Shown one piece after another: positions 45,301-53,628 of a stretch of 64,000 nucleotides of DNA. Source of the stretch: Tahibacter soli (GTDB lineage: Bacteria; Pseudomonadota; Gammaproteobacteria; Xanthomonadales; Rhodanobacteraceae). Both the position numbers and the translations under genes were made by a program. Location of the stretch: assembly GCF_025717065.2 (NCBI RefSeq), contig NZ_JAOVZO020000018.1:620001-684000 (forward strand), written 5' to 3'. The notes under the pieces are model-generated. The model saw only the letters and a program-made list of their open reading frames with translations. It had not been told where the DNA came from and did not search any database. The first letter of the stretch is position 1, and each line of letters starts with the position of its first letter.

Positions 45301-45723
45301 ATGCTCGCGCTGATCGAAAAATCGCTCGACGCCGAATCGATCGCCTACCAGACGCTGACCGGACAGACGCGCGACCGCGCCGAACTCGTCGGACGCTTCC
45401 AGACCGGCGAAGTGCCGGTGTTCCTGATCAGCCTCAAGGCCGGCGGCGTGGGCTTGAACCTCACCGCCGCCGATACGGTGATCCACTACGATCCGTGGTG
45501 GAACCCGGCGGTCGAAGCACAGGCGACCGACCGCGCGCACCGCATCGGCCAGGACAAATCGGTATTCGTGTACAAGTTGATCTGCACCGGCACGGTCGAG
45601 GAGAAGATCCAGGACCTGCAGCAGCGCAAGGCCGATCTCGCGCAGGCCGTGCTCGAAGGCGGCACGACGCAGTCGCTGCGCTTCGACGAGGACGACCTGA
45701 GCGAACTCTTCGGCGCGCTGTAG
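42364..45723 (+). CDS. SWIM/SNF2-family DNA translocase
   Basis: The 1119-residue protein has an N-terminal SWIM zinc finger (Cys81-x-Cys83...Cys89-x-His91 in CTCAVGEFCKH) and a long middle region. A Swi2/Snf2 ATPase core follows at ~650-1119: LRPYQREGLAWLEFL, DDMGLGKTVQVLAHL (Walker A), LIVDEAQAIKNARTQ (Walker B, DEAQ), MTGTPLENHLGELWAQFD, FLISLKAGGVGLNLTAADTVIHYDPWWNP and TDRAHRIGQ. It is a dsDNA translocase of the HepA/SNF2 type; the bacterial role is not defined, with transcription or repair links in relatives. It lies just after the AAA-DUF4276 pair but with its own promoter. Confidence 0.93.
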   Translation: MQRSQFLSLLNEIDLAAYYAPRTLDRGEDYHERGRVQAVAFADDGNAGFLLGFVLGSQGKPYRTAVRIKPGRKVPKVETFCTCAVGEFCKHAVALTIAGLDAGDEIDEIDEQFELKPPPSPTAPKPDLRPWEQWLDNLTLPPSAPPSANEPRVLGFLFETTDLRLPALCALAVWFRHGKRGGCVQPRPVAPQNDAGHGGRADPWAGLSPDEFLRIAELRMAPTTYLRSGNWQRLTSPRHEAWLADVLEHTPCYFGKPGGGALRLGPKRDVAWRWRAQNDGTQRMHAEIVGAGPAARLVVIAGLWYCDPDNNEIGPVDADVRMAERLLNAPHVSPEVAPLLRERWKSTESLASVPMPEDHGDIETVRVVPAPVLRLGTLRAGASSRAGGAKYQAGCLYLSFDYGGHRLPFEAAGPSERRFVDGRVLDIVRDRSAELAAYERLDRHKLIDAADVAYAHGLANGIAFGCFVLERGRGELAPPDHLLALALRLQADGFLLEFDAESPVEILPGPDAWHADIEDAGNAWFDLSLGIDIAGTRVDLLPILQRALSDPSFPLKAPPKEPKDAVWLAPIDARRRVPLPVARVRALIAPLLEWLEQGSVREHLQLRRAQVGVVEELTRGPAGLPWRGGPRLKETLAQLSAARAPVQEPEGFRATLRPYQREGLAWLEFLGAAGLGGILADDMGLGKTVQVLAHLEAMRQRGELNDPAIVIAPTSLVWNWRAEAQRFAPDLKVLILHGATRDTNFASVPDHHLVITTYPLLARDRESLAAHRYSLLIVDEAQAIKNARTQAAQVVRELVARRRLAMTGTPLENHLGELWAQFDAVEPGLLGDEKSFTRHYRSPIEKHGDPERQAKLHKRIAPLMLRRRKEDVLTDLPPKTVIERGVELVGKQRELYESLRLAQHERVREAIRERGLAQSGIVVLDALLKLRQVCCDPRLVKLDRARRATESAKLDLLLDLLRELVAEGRRVLVFSQFAEMLALIEKSLDAESIAYQTLTGQTRDRAELVGRFQTGEVPVFLISLKAGGVGLNLTAADTVIHYDPWWNPAVEAQATDRAHRIGQDKSVFVYKLICTGTVEEKIQDLQQRKADLAQAVLEGGTTQSLRFDEDDLSELFGAL

Positions 45724-45805
45724 CGTCCGCGACCGGCGCCCGGATGCGCCGGGGCGGGCGCGGCGGTAAGATCGTGCGCCGTCGCAAAAGCGTAATCCTC
45801 TACGT

Positions 45806-46378
45806 ATGGACGAAACACCAATCACGGAACTGCTCGTGCGCTGGCGCGAGGGCGCGCCCGATGCCGAAGCCGCGCTGATGAACGTCGTCTATCCGTTGCT
45901 GCGCGAACTGGCCCGCTCGCGCCTGAAGCGCGGCTCGTTCCAGGCGATCACGCTCGATCCCACCGAACTCGTCAACGAAGCCTACGCGCGTCTGCAGATC
46001 GCGCGCGAAACGCCGTGGAAGGATCGCGTCCACTTCTTCGCGATCTCGGCCAAGATCATTCGCGGACTCGCGGTCGACTACGTGCGCGCGCGGCTCGCCG
46101 ACAAGCGCGGCGGCGATACGGTGTTCGTGTCGTTCGACCTCGCCGCCGAGCAGGCCGGCCCGCACTCCGACGCCGGCGTCGACGTGCTCGCGATCGACGC
46201 GGCGCTCGCCGAACTCGAGCGCGAAGACGCCGTGTGCGCGCGGATCGTGGAACTGAAATATTTCTCGGGCCTGACCACCGCGGAAATCGCCGAGGCGTGC
46301 GGCATATCGAGCGCCACGGTCGTGCGCCACTGGCGCTTCGCGCGCGCGTGGCTCGCCGACAAGCTCGGCACGTCATGA
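45806..46378 (+). CDS. ECF-like sigma factor (Sig-70_X6 type)
   Basis: The 190-residue protein has a sigma-2-like region (LLRELARSRLKRGSFQAITLDPTELVNEAYARL), the WKDRVHFFAISAKIIRGLAVDYVRARLADKRG block (region only) that is typical of the TIGR02999-type family, and a sigma-4 HTH (VELKYFSGLTTAEIAEACGISSATVVRHWRFARAWL region). Its stop overlaps the following kinase start as ATGA. Such sigma factors are characteristically paired with Ser/Thr kinases, which may activate them. Confidence 0.9.
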   Translation: MDETPITELLVRWREGAPDAEAALMNVVYPLLRELARSRLKRGSFQAITLDPTELVNEAYARLQIARETPWKDRVHFFAISAKIIRGLAVDYVRARLADKRGGDTVFVSFDLAAEQAGPHSDAGVDVLAIDAALAELEREDAVCARIVELKYFSGLTTAEIAEACGISSATVVRHWRFARAWLADKLGTS

Positions 46379-48549
46379 CCGAACGCGACGGCGACGACAC
46401 GCTGGCGCGCCTGCGCGAACTGTTCATCGAATCGGTCGACCTGCCGCCCGTCGAACGCGCCGCGTTCCTCGCCGACCTGCGCACGCGCGATCCCGCCGTC
46501 GCGGCGAAGCTGGCCGCGCTGTTCGACGCCGATGCGCACCTGACGCAGCGCGCCACCGAGCCGCTGCTGCCGCAGCTGGCACCGCTGCGCCGCGCGTCGG
46601 CGCACTGGGTCGGACGTCGCATCGGCGCCTGGACGATAACGCGCGAACTCGGTGCCGGCGGCATGGGCGCGGTCTACCTCGGCGAGCCGGACGGCGGCGG
46701 CGCGCCCGTCGCGATCAAGGTGCTGCACGCCGACTTCGTCGATGCGCCGGAACGGCGCCGCTTCCTGCTCGAACGCGGCGTGCTCGCACGGCTGTCGCAT
46801 CCGCTGATCGCGCGCTACGTCGATGCCGGCGAACACGACGGCTCGCTGTATGCCGTGATGGAATACGTCGACGGCGCGCCGATCCTCGCCTGGGCCGACC
46901 GCGCGAGGCTGGCCTTGCGCGACCGCGTCGCGCTGTTCCTGCGGCTGTGCGCCGCGGTCGCGCACGCACACACGCATCGCGTCGTGCATCGCGACATCAA
47001 GTCGAGCAACGTACTCGTCGGCGCCGACGGCGTACCCAAGCTCCTCGACTTCGGCATCGCCAAGCCGCTGCAGCCGGTGTTCGACGGGCAGCGCGTCGAG
47101 CGCACCGCCACTGCGCAACGCTGGTTTTCGCCGCACAGCGCCGCGCCCGAACAGATCTCCGGCGCCGAAATCGGCGTCGGCACCGACGTCTACGGCCTCG
47201 GCGTGCTGCTGTACGAACTCCTGTGCGGCGAACCGCCGTTCGAACTGGCCGGCCTGACCGCGGGCCAGATCGAGAACACGATCCTCGGCGTCGAACCCGA
47301 TCCGCCGTCGCTGCGCGCGCTCGGCGGTCCGCCGAACGTCGCCGACGCGCGCGCGCGGCTGCGCGGCTGCGCCGACCGCACCGCGCTCGCCGACGCGCTG
47401 TTCGGCGAACTCGACGGCGTCGCGCTGATGGCGCTGCGCAAGAACGCCGGCGAGCGCTACGCGTCGGTCGACGATTTCGCGGCCGACCTGCGCAATGCGC
47501 TCGGCGCGCGCCCGACCGAGGCGTCGCGCGCACGGCGATTCGCGCCGGTCCTCGACGCGATCCGGCGCCATCGCGTCGTCGCCGCGATCGGCGTCGTCGC
47601 CCTCGCCGCAGCCGCGTTCGCGGCGCTGTCGTGGCGCCGCGCCGCGGCGCCGGCCGAGACACCGATCGCACTGACCGTCGCACCGCCCGAACCGGTCGCC
47701 GCCGCCGTCGCGCCGGAAACCCGGCTGGCGCACGCGCTGACACAGCTGCGTCGCGACCATCCCGCCGCGGCGCTCGAGCTCGTCGACGGCGCGCTCGCGA
47801 CCGTCGACGCGACCGACGCGACCGTCGATCTGCGCGTGCGCCTGTACGACACGAAGGTCGCGGCATTGTTGCGGCTCGCCGACATCGGCGCCGCGCGCGC
47901 GGCGATCGACGACGGCCTCGCGATCGCCGCCACGCCGCGGCAGCGCGCGCTGCTCGGCTGGCGCCGCGTCGAAATCCTCGACGCGCGCGGTCGCGGCGAC
48001 GAGGCGCTCGCCGTCGCACGCGAACTCGCCGAGCACCTGCTGCCGTCGCTCGGCGCCGACGACGCGCTGGCGCTCGCGATCCGCGCGAGAGTCGGCAACG
48101 CGCCCCCGGTCGCCGCCGAACCCGACTGCGCGACGACGCTCGCCGGCGGCGCCGGCGTCGAGGCGAATGCCGAAACCGTGCAGCGTTTCTCGCGCTGCAT
48201 CGCGCAGGCCGGGGCCAGCGGCGATGCGGCATCGCGGCTCGCGTTGCAGGTCGCCTACGGACGCCTCCTCAACCGCACCGGCGACTACGCCGGTGCCGCG
48301 CGCGTGCTCGACGCGGCCATCGCGTCGGCGCGCAACGATCCGGCCTTGCGCCGGCTCGACACGCACCGCGTCGCGACGCTGGCTTCGGCGATCGCGCACT
48401 ACGGCGCCGACGCGAGCGACGACAATCGCGCACGGCTGCGGGGCGAACTGACGGGCGCCGCGCGGATCGCCGGCGACGCCGGCCGCCTGCAGTGGATCGA
48501 GCAGAGCGCGCTGGCGCGCGCGCTCGGCGTGTCGGACGAGCCGCTCTAG
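46375..48549 (+). CDS. Membrane Ser/Thr protein kinase with C-terminal TPR-like domain
   Basis: The 724-residue protein has a ~80-residue N-terminal helical region and a kinase domain: glycine loop GAGGMGAVY (93-101), Lys115, HRDIKSSN (Asp207) and DFGIAK (225). One TM segment (VVAAIGVVALAAAAFAAL, ~400-420) precedes an outer, probably periplasmic TPR-like helical domain. The catalytic set is complete. It is translationally coupled to the sigma factor, so it probably senses a periplasmic signal and controls that sigma factor. Its stop TAG shares the palindrome CTAG with the stop of the convergent Lrp gene. Confidence 0.9.
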   Translation: MTERDGDDTLARLRELFIESVDLPPVERAAFLADLRTRDPAVAAKLAALFDADAHLTQRATEPLLPQLAPLRRASAHWVGRRIGAWTITRELGAGGMGAVYLGEPDGGGAPVAIKVLHADFVDAPERRRFLLERGVLARLSHPLIARYVDAGEHDGSLYAVMEYVDGAPILAWADRARLALRDRVALFLRLCAAVAHAHTHRVVHRDIKSSNVLVGADGVPKLLDFGIAKPLQPVFDGQRVERTATAQRWFSPHSAAPEQISGAEIGVGTDVYGLGVLLYELLCGEPPFELAGLTAGQIENTILGVEPDPPSLRALGGPPNVADARARLRGCADRTALADALFGELDGVALMALRKNAGERYASVDDFAADLRNALGARPTEASRARRFAPVLDAIRRHRVVAAIGVVALAAAAFAALSWRRAAAPAETPIALTVAPPEPVAAAVAPETRLAHALTQLRRDHPAAALELVDGALATVDATDATVDLRVRLYDTKVAALLRLADIGAARAAIDDGLAIAATPRQRALLGWRRVEILDARGRGDEALAVARELAEHLLPSLGADDALALAIRARVGNAPPVAAEPDCATTLAGGAGVEANAETVQRFSRCIAQAGASGDAASRLALQVAYGRLLNRTGDYAGAARVLDAAIASARNDPALRRLDTHRVATLASAIAHYGADASDDNRARLRGELTGAARIAGDAGRLQWIEQSALARALGVSDEPL

Positions 48550-49031
48550 CGAACCGGCGCGATCGGCACGGTCAAACCGACCTTCACGCGGTCGAGCACC
48601 ACGTGCGTGACGAAGCTCTTGACGTTCGGATCGTCGAGCAGCGCGCGGCGCGTGAACGCCTCGTACGCCTCCATGTCGGGCGCGAGCACGACCAGCACGT
48701 AGTCGGTCTCGCCGGTCACGTAGTAGCACTGTTGCACTTCGGGACATTGCGCCATTTTCTGGCTGAAGCGGTCGAGGTCGGCCGCGGTCTCGCGGTCGAG
48801 GTCGACGCCGACGACGCAGGTGATCGGCAGCCCGACCGCACGCGGCGCGACCTGCGCCACCTCGCGCTCGATCACGCCGGCCTCGCGCATGCGCTTCAGG
48901 CGGCGCTGCACCGCGGCGGCGGACAAGCCGATCGCCTCGCCGATCGACGCGGCGGGCGTCTGCGTGTCGCGCTGGTGCCGCTCCAGGATGCGCAGGTCGA
49001 AGGCGTCGAGCGGCGGGGGTTTTCGGGTCAT
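48546..49031 (-). CDS. Lrp/AsnC-family regulator
   Basis: The 161-residue protein has an N-terminal HTH (DAFDLRILERHQRDTQTP, LSAAAVQRRLKRMREAGVI) and a RAM effector domain (VVGVDLDRETAADLDRFSQKM, QQCYYVTGETDYVLVVLAPDM, HVVLDRVK). It should bind an amino acid as effector. It is divergent from the deformylase/dehydratase fusion with 116 bases between, so that gene is its likely target, fitting Lrp-type control of amino-acid catabolic genes. Confidence 0.9.
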   Translation of the reverse strand: MTRKPPPLDAFDLRILERHQRDTQTPAASIGEAIGLSAAAVQRRLKRMREAGVIEREVAQVAPRAVGLPITCVVGVDLDRETAADLDRFSQKMAQCPEVQQCYYVTGETDYVLVVLAPDMEAYEAFTRRALLDDPNVKSFVTHVVLDRVKVGLTVPIAPVR

Positions 49032-49147
49032 CGCGATCGGTCGTCGTGGGCGTTCTGCGGCGAAGCGGCATTTGCGGCGGCGAGGACGCGGCGCGCCGAC
49101 GCGCCGGCGCCGCTAACCTTCCGGCATCGCCATCGACTGAAAACGTC

Positions 49148-50650
49148 ATGTCCGCCGAAGCCAGCACATTGTACGTCTCCGCCCGACCGATCCTCACCGA
49201 CACCGACGCACGCCTGCGCCGGGCGGCCGAACCGGTCGCCGCGCTCGACGACGCCGTCGTGCACGACGCCGCTGCGCTCGCCGCGACGCTGTCGGCATTC
49301 CGCCGCCGCCACGGCTACGGCCGCGCGATCGCCGCGCCGCAGATCGGCATCGCACGGCGCATGCTCGCGCTCGACCTCGGCGCCGGGCCGATCGTCCTCG
49401 TCAATCCCGAGATCACCTGGCGCAGCGACGAGACGTTCGAGCTGTGGGACGACTGCTTCAGCGTGCCCGACCGCCTCGTGCGCGTGCGTCGTCACCGGTC
49501 GATCAGCCTCGACTACCGCGACGCGCAGTTCCGCCGCCGCCGCTGGGAACGGCTGCCGTCCGATCTCGCCGAGCTGCTGCAGCACGAGATCGACCATCTC
49601 GACGGCGTGCTGATGACCGACCGCGCGGCAGGGCCCGATTCGATCCGCCCGATGAGCGAGCGCGCACGGCTCGTCGATGCGCAGCGTCCGGCGCACCGGC
49701 TGTCGCTCGATCGCATCGTCGAGGCGTCGCATCGCATCGATCCGGCATTCGTGCAGTCGCCGCAGTTCGTCTCCGCGCCGCTGTCGCAGGCGCTGAACTG
49801 CACGCTGATGCTGAAGGTGGAAACGGTCAATCCGATCCGCTCGTTCAAGGGCCGCGGCGCCGACTACTTCGTCGCACGCCGCGTCGACGCCGGCGACCGA
49901 CGCGCGCTGATCTGCGCGAGCGCCGGCAACTTCGGCCAGGCGCTCGCCTGTGCCGGCAGCAAGTACGACATTCCGGTCGTCGTCTTCGCCGCGCGCAACG
50001 CGAACGCGCTGAAGATCGAACGCATGCGCGCGCTCGGCGCCGACGTGCGCCTGGAAGGCGCCGACTTCGACGCGGCGAAGGACGCCGCGCGCCTGCTCGC
50101 GCGGGCGGTCGGCACCGACCTCGTCGAAGACGGTCTCGCGCCCGCGATCAGCGAAGGCGCCGGCACGATCGCGCTCGAACTCCTCGCGCGCGACGACGCG
50201 TACGACGCGGTCGTCGTGCCGCTCGGCAACGGCGCGCTGATCAACGGCATGGCGCGCTGGATCAAGGCCGTGTCGCCGGCGACGCGCGTGGTCGGCGTCG
50301 TGGCGAGCGGCGCGACCGCGATGGCCGAGTCGTGGCGCGCCGGGCGCAGCATCGAGCGCGCGCGCACCGACACGATCGCCGACGGCATCGCCGTGCGCGT
50401 GCCGGTGCGCGAGGCGCTCGCCGACATGCAGGGGCTCGTCGACGACGTGCTCGCCGTCGACGACGACGTGCTGATCGACGCGATGCGCCGCGTGCACGCG
50501 CACCATGGCCTCGTCATCGAACCGGCCGGCGCCGCGGGCCTCGCGGCGCTGATCGCGCACGCGCCGCTGTTCGCGCAGCAACGCGTCGCGACCGTGCTCG
50601 CCGGCGGCAATCTCACGGCGCCGCAAGTGCGGTGCTGGCTCGTCGGCTAA
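49148..50650 (+). CDS. Fusion: peptide-deformylase-like domain + threonine-dehydratase-like PLP domain
   Basis: This is a single 500-residue ORF. Residues ~1-170 match the peptide deformylase fold: GYGRAIAAPQIGI (motif 1), WDDCFSVPD with metal ligand Cys103 but an altered EGCLS (motif 2), and LLQHEIDHLDGVL with HEIDH at 146-150 (motif 3). Residues ~185-500 match fold-type II PLP enzymes of the threonine/serine dehydratase class: VNPIRSFKGRGADY (Schiff-base Lys234), SAGNFGQALA, LGNGALINGMARWIK and PAGAAGLAALI. I know both families only as separate proteins. Coupled deformylation/deamination of N-formyl amino acids is one speculation. An Lrp regulator is divergent. Confidence 0.85.
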   Translation: MSAEASTLYVSARPILTDTDARLRRAAEPVAALDDAVVHDAAALAATLSAFRRRHGYGRAIAAPQIGIARRMLALDLGAGPIVLVNPEITWRSDETFELWDDCFSVPDRLVRVRRHRSISLDYRDAQFRRRRWERLPSDLAELLQHEIDHLDGVLMTDRAAGPDSIRPMSERARLVDAQRPAHRLSLDRIVEASHRIDPAFVQSPQFVSAPLSQALNCTLMLKVETVNPIRSFKGRGADYFVARRVDAGDRRALICASAGNFGQALACAGSKYDIPVVVFAARNANALKIERMRALGADVRLEGADFDAAKDAARLLARAVGTDLVEDGLAPAISEGAGTIALELLARDDAYDAVVVPLGNGALINGMARWIKAVSPATRVVGVVASGATAMAESWRAGRSIERARTDTIADGIAVRVPVREALADMQGLVDDVLAVDDDVLIDAMRRVHAHHGLVIEPAGAAGLAALIAHAPLFAQQRVATVLAGGNLTAPQVRCWLVG

Positions 50651-53463
50651 GCGCTCGCCTTGGCGGGCGCCGTCTTCGCCGCGCGCTTGAGCACCGCGAC
50701 CGGTTCGGCCCACGCGCTCTGCGGCCGGCGCTTCGTCGTCGCGAGCACGAGGTCGGTCGGGTGGAACACGTTGAGATTGTGCGTGATCGGCGTCGTGAGG
50801 ATGTACTGCGCTTCGGTCGCGCGCAGAAAACTTCCCACTTTCTCGATGTTGAAAACGTCCAGATGCGCGAACGGCTCGTCGATGAACACGAAGCCGCCCG
50901 GATGCGTCTCGTCGCGCAGCAGCGCCACGAGCAGCAGCAGCGATTTCATCACCTGCTGGCCGCCGGACGCCTCGCCGTCGTCGAGGCCGATCCAGCCCTT
51001 GCGGTCGAAGTCGAAGCGCACGATCAGGCCGGCCTGTGCGAGCGCGACGTCGTCGTTGGCCAGCTCCGGCTGCTCGACGTCGACGTTGATGCCGGCGAGT
51101 TCGCCGAGCGCGCGCAGGTTCTTCGCGTACGCGCGCACCGTCGCACGCAGCACGTTGATGTACGCGCCGCGTGCCTCGTCGGTGATGCGCCGCGCACGCG
51201 CCAGATGCGCGTCGCGCCGGCCGAGCGTCGTTTCGAGCGCCTCGTGGTCGGCCGCGATCTTGTCGCGCAGCGCGACGCAGGCCGGATCGACGACGTAGCC
51301 GCCGCGTTCGACGCGATGCGCCAGGCGTTCCAGTTCGCGCTGCACTTCGTGCGCCGTTTCGAATTCTTCGCGCGCCGCCGCGAGCGCGGCCAAGCTGCGC
51401 CAGCCCTGCGGCATCAGCGCGCGCTGCCGGCGGAACTCGACGATGCGGCGCACCTGCGTACGGCGCTCCTGTTCCAGCTGCTGTTCGCGTTCACCGATCT
51501 CGCGCGCGAGATTGTCGCGTTCGGCGCGACGCGACGCCGCGGCGAGTTCTTCGCGCTTGGCGCGTTCGCGCGCGGCGTCGACCGCGTCGCGCGCCGCGGC
51601 GAGCGCGTCGGCCGCGACCTGCGCGGCCTCGGTGCGCTCGGCGGCTTCGACGCGCGCCTGCGCGAACTCGGCGCTGCGCGTGACGAGCTCCTGCGCCGCG
51701 TCCACCTTGAGCACGCGCGCCTGGTTCTCGTCGAGGCGCTGCACGAGCGTCTTGAGTTCGGCCTCGCGCCGCGCGTGCCGAGCGTCGAGCTCGGCGAGTT
51801 CGGCTTCGAGCGCCCGGCGGCGCGACGCGCGCGCGCTGGCGCCGTAGTGGCGCTCGTCGGTGCCGATGTGCCGGCCGCCGCGATGCTCGCGCAGGTAGCC
51901 GGCCGGCGTGATCCAGTCCTGCCCTGGCGGCAGGCGCGAGCCGGCGTCGACGTCGGCGACGCGGCGGATGCGGTCGAGCTGGCGTGGCAGCCATGCCGGC
52001 GGATCGGCCGAGAAGCGCAGCACTTCGAGCAGCGAACCCGGCGTCGGCTTGTCGACCGGCGCGCGCTCGGCGACGACGAAGTGCCGGTACTGTTTCTTTT
52101 CGCCGAGCGCGAACGCGGCCTTCGCATCCGACGGCGACGCGAGCAGCACGAGATGGCGATGCGGTGCGAGCACGGCCTCGACGGCCGCCTCCCACGCCGG
52201 ATCGGTCACCTCGACGCTGTCGGCGAGCATGCGATGCCCGATCTTCGCGGCATCGAGCGCGGCGCGGAATTCGGTTTCGAAACCCGGCGCGTAGCGCTGT
52301 CCGCTCGCGAGCGCGGCGATCTGCGTCAGCACGTCGCCGTGACGGCGGCGGTCTTCGACGCTTTCGAATTTCAGTTCGGCCTGGCGGCGGCGGTCGTCTT
52401 CGATCTGCCGCGTCAGCGCCGCCACATCTCCGGCGCCGTGCGTCGAGGCGAGCCGTTCGAGCTGTTCTGCGCGGCGCGCCAGCGTTTCGACGTCGCGCGC
52501 GCTGTCGCGCGCGGCGAGAAAGCGCTGCTCGGCGTCGCGCGTGGCCGCTTGCGCGTCGGCGACGTCGCGCTGCGCGTCGGAGAGCCGCTGTGCGGCGCCG
52601 GTTTCGGCGGTGTCGAGACGATCGCGCCGCGACAGCGCCTCGCGCAGCGCGCGGCGCAGGCCGGTCAGGCGCGGCCGGCTGCCGTCGAGCGTCGCCTTGA
52701 GTTCGGCCAAGGCGACTTTCGGTGCAATCTCCACTTCGAGACGCTGCTGCTCGCGCTGGATTTCGCCGTACTCGTCGAACGAACGCACGTCGGCCTTCGC
52801 CGCTTCCAGGCGCGTGTGCAGCGCGGCCAGGTCCTGCCCGAGCTGCTTGAGCTCCTGCTCCGTCGCGAACTGCTCGCCGCGCGCGCGCTGGTAGTCGTCG
52901 AGCACGGGTTTTTCGCCGAACACGTCCCACACGAGCTGCAGCAGTTCGCGCGGCGGGTACTGGCACAGCTTGTCGGTCGCGCCCTGTTCGAGCGTCAGCA
53001 CGCGGCGAATCGCGCGGGTCAGGCCGGCGCCTTCCAGACGCACGCGGTAATCGCGCAGGCCGAGCCATTCGCCGCCCTGCGCATCGATCGTTTCCACGGC
53101 GACGTCGCCGCCGAGGATCTGGTAGTCGCGTGTCCAGTCGCCGCCTTTCTTGCGAATGCGGCACGCGAGCGTGACCTCCCCGTCCATCAGCGGAAAGAAC
53201 GGACGGCGGCCGTTGCGGTCGGGCCGGTTGCTGACGACGCCGCGCAGCCACGCGAACGGCTTGCCGTTGTGGCGCAGGTACGTCTTGTAGTCGCGCGCGG
53301 TTTCGCGGTCTTCGATCGCCAGCAGCGTGCGCAGCGCGTCGAGCAGCGTCGTCTTGCCCGAGCCGTTCGGACCGACGACGGTGACGATCGCCGCGTCGAG
53401 CGGCAGCGTGAAGCGCTGCCAATAGTCCCAATGCACGACTTCGAGCGAGCGGAATTCAAACAT
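50647..53463 (-). CDS. MukB/MksB-like SMC ATPase
   Basis: The 938-residue protein has Walker A GPNGSGKT (31-38) right at the N-terminus, a long central coiled-coil with an interruption (hinge) and C-terminal signature ASGGQQ (832-837) plus Walker B FVFIDEPFAHLD. This is the condensin/MukB half-ATPase layout, shorter than E. coli MukB. The second ATG was chosen because GGGGA lies seven bases upstream. It follows MukF-like and MukE-like genes, so it should be the SMC subunit of an MksFEB/JetABC-type complex. No JetD-like gene follows; the fusion gene is next, convergent, with interlocking stop codons. Confidence 0.87.
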   Translation of the reverse strand: MFEFRSLEVVHWDYWQRFTLPLDAAIVTVVGPNGSGKTTLLDALRTLLAIEDRETARDYKTYLRHNGKPFAWLRGVVSNRPDRNGRRPFFPLMDGEVTLACRIRKKGGDWTRDYQILGGDVAVETIDAQGGEWLGLRDYRVRLEGAGLTRAIRRVLTLEQGATDKLCQYPPRELLQLVWDVFGEKPVLDDYQRARGEQFATEQELKQLGQDLAALHTRLEAAKADVRSFDEYGEIQREQQRLEVEIAPKVALAELKATLDGSRPRLTGLRRALREALSRRDRLDTAETGAAQRLSDAQRDVADAQAATRDAEQRFLAARDSARDVETLARRAEQLERLASTHGAGDVAALTRQIEDDRRRQAELKFESVEDRRRHGDVLTQIAALASGQRYAPGFETEFRAALDAAKIGHRMLADSVEVTDPAWEAAVEAVLAPHRHLVLLASPSDAKAAFALGEKKQYRHFVVAERAPVDKPTPGSLLEVLRFSADPPAWLPRQLDRIRRVADVDAGSRLPPGQDWITPAGYLREHRGGRHIGTDERHYGASARASRRRALEAELAELDARHARREAELKTLVQRLDENQARVLKVDAAQELVTRSAEFAQARVEAAERTEAAQVAADALAAARDAVDAARERAKREELAAASRRAERDNLAREIGEREQQLEQERRTQVRRIVEFRRQRALMPQGWRSLAALAAAREEFETAHEVQRELERLAHRVERGGYVVDPACVALRDKIAADHEALETTLGRRDAHLARARRITDEARGAYINVLRATVRAYAKNLRALGELAGINVDVEQPELANDDVALAQAGLIVRFDFDRKGWIGLDDGEASGGQQVMKSLLLLVALLRDETHPGGFVFIDEPFAHLDVFNIEKVGSFLRATEAQYILTTPITHNLNVFHPTDLVLATTKRRPQSAWAEPVAVLKRAAKTAPAKASA

Positions 53464-53484
53464 TTCCATTTCCCCAATGGTGGA

Positions 53485-53624
53485 CTCCCTCTCCTCCGCG
53501 CTCGCGCGGGGAGAGGGTCGGGGTGAGGGGGCGGCGCACCGTGCAGCGTTATGGCCGGGGCAGCGCGTCACGCTCGCCCCCTCACCCCAGCCCTCTCCCC
53601 CAAGCCAGCTTGGGGGAGAGGGAG
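53485..53624. repeat. Palindromic CCCTCTCC-type repeat within the condensin operon
   Basis: Terminal arms CTCCCTCTCC and GGAGAGGGAG bound a ~140-base element. Left and right hairpins and a long inner complement (GGGGTGAGGGGGCG against CGCCCCCTCACCCC) make it one large imperfect palindrome. Similar CCCTCACCCCAACCCTCTCCC repeats are common in intergenic DNA of many GC-rich bacteria. It separates the MukE-like and SMC genes and may attenuate or stabilise the mRNA. Confidence 0.75.
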
Positions 53625-53628
53625 CGTT

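Noticed and set aside
49444-53526. A 1360-codon open frame across the fusion gene and SMC gene
   Set aside because: It crosses two well-supported genes in another frame or strand and reads as a low-complexity Arg/Ala/Asp shadow.
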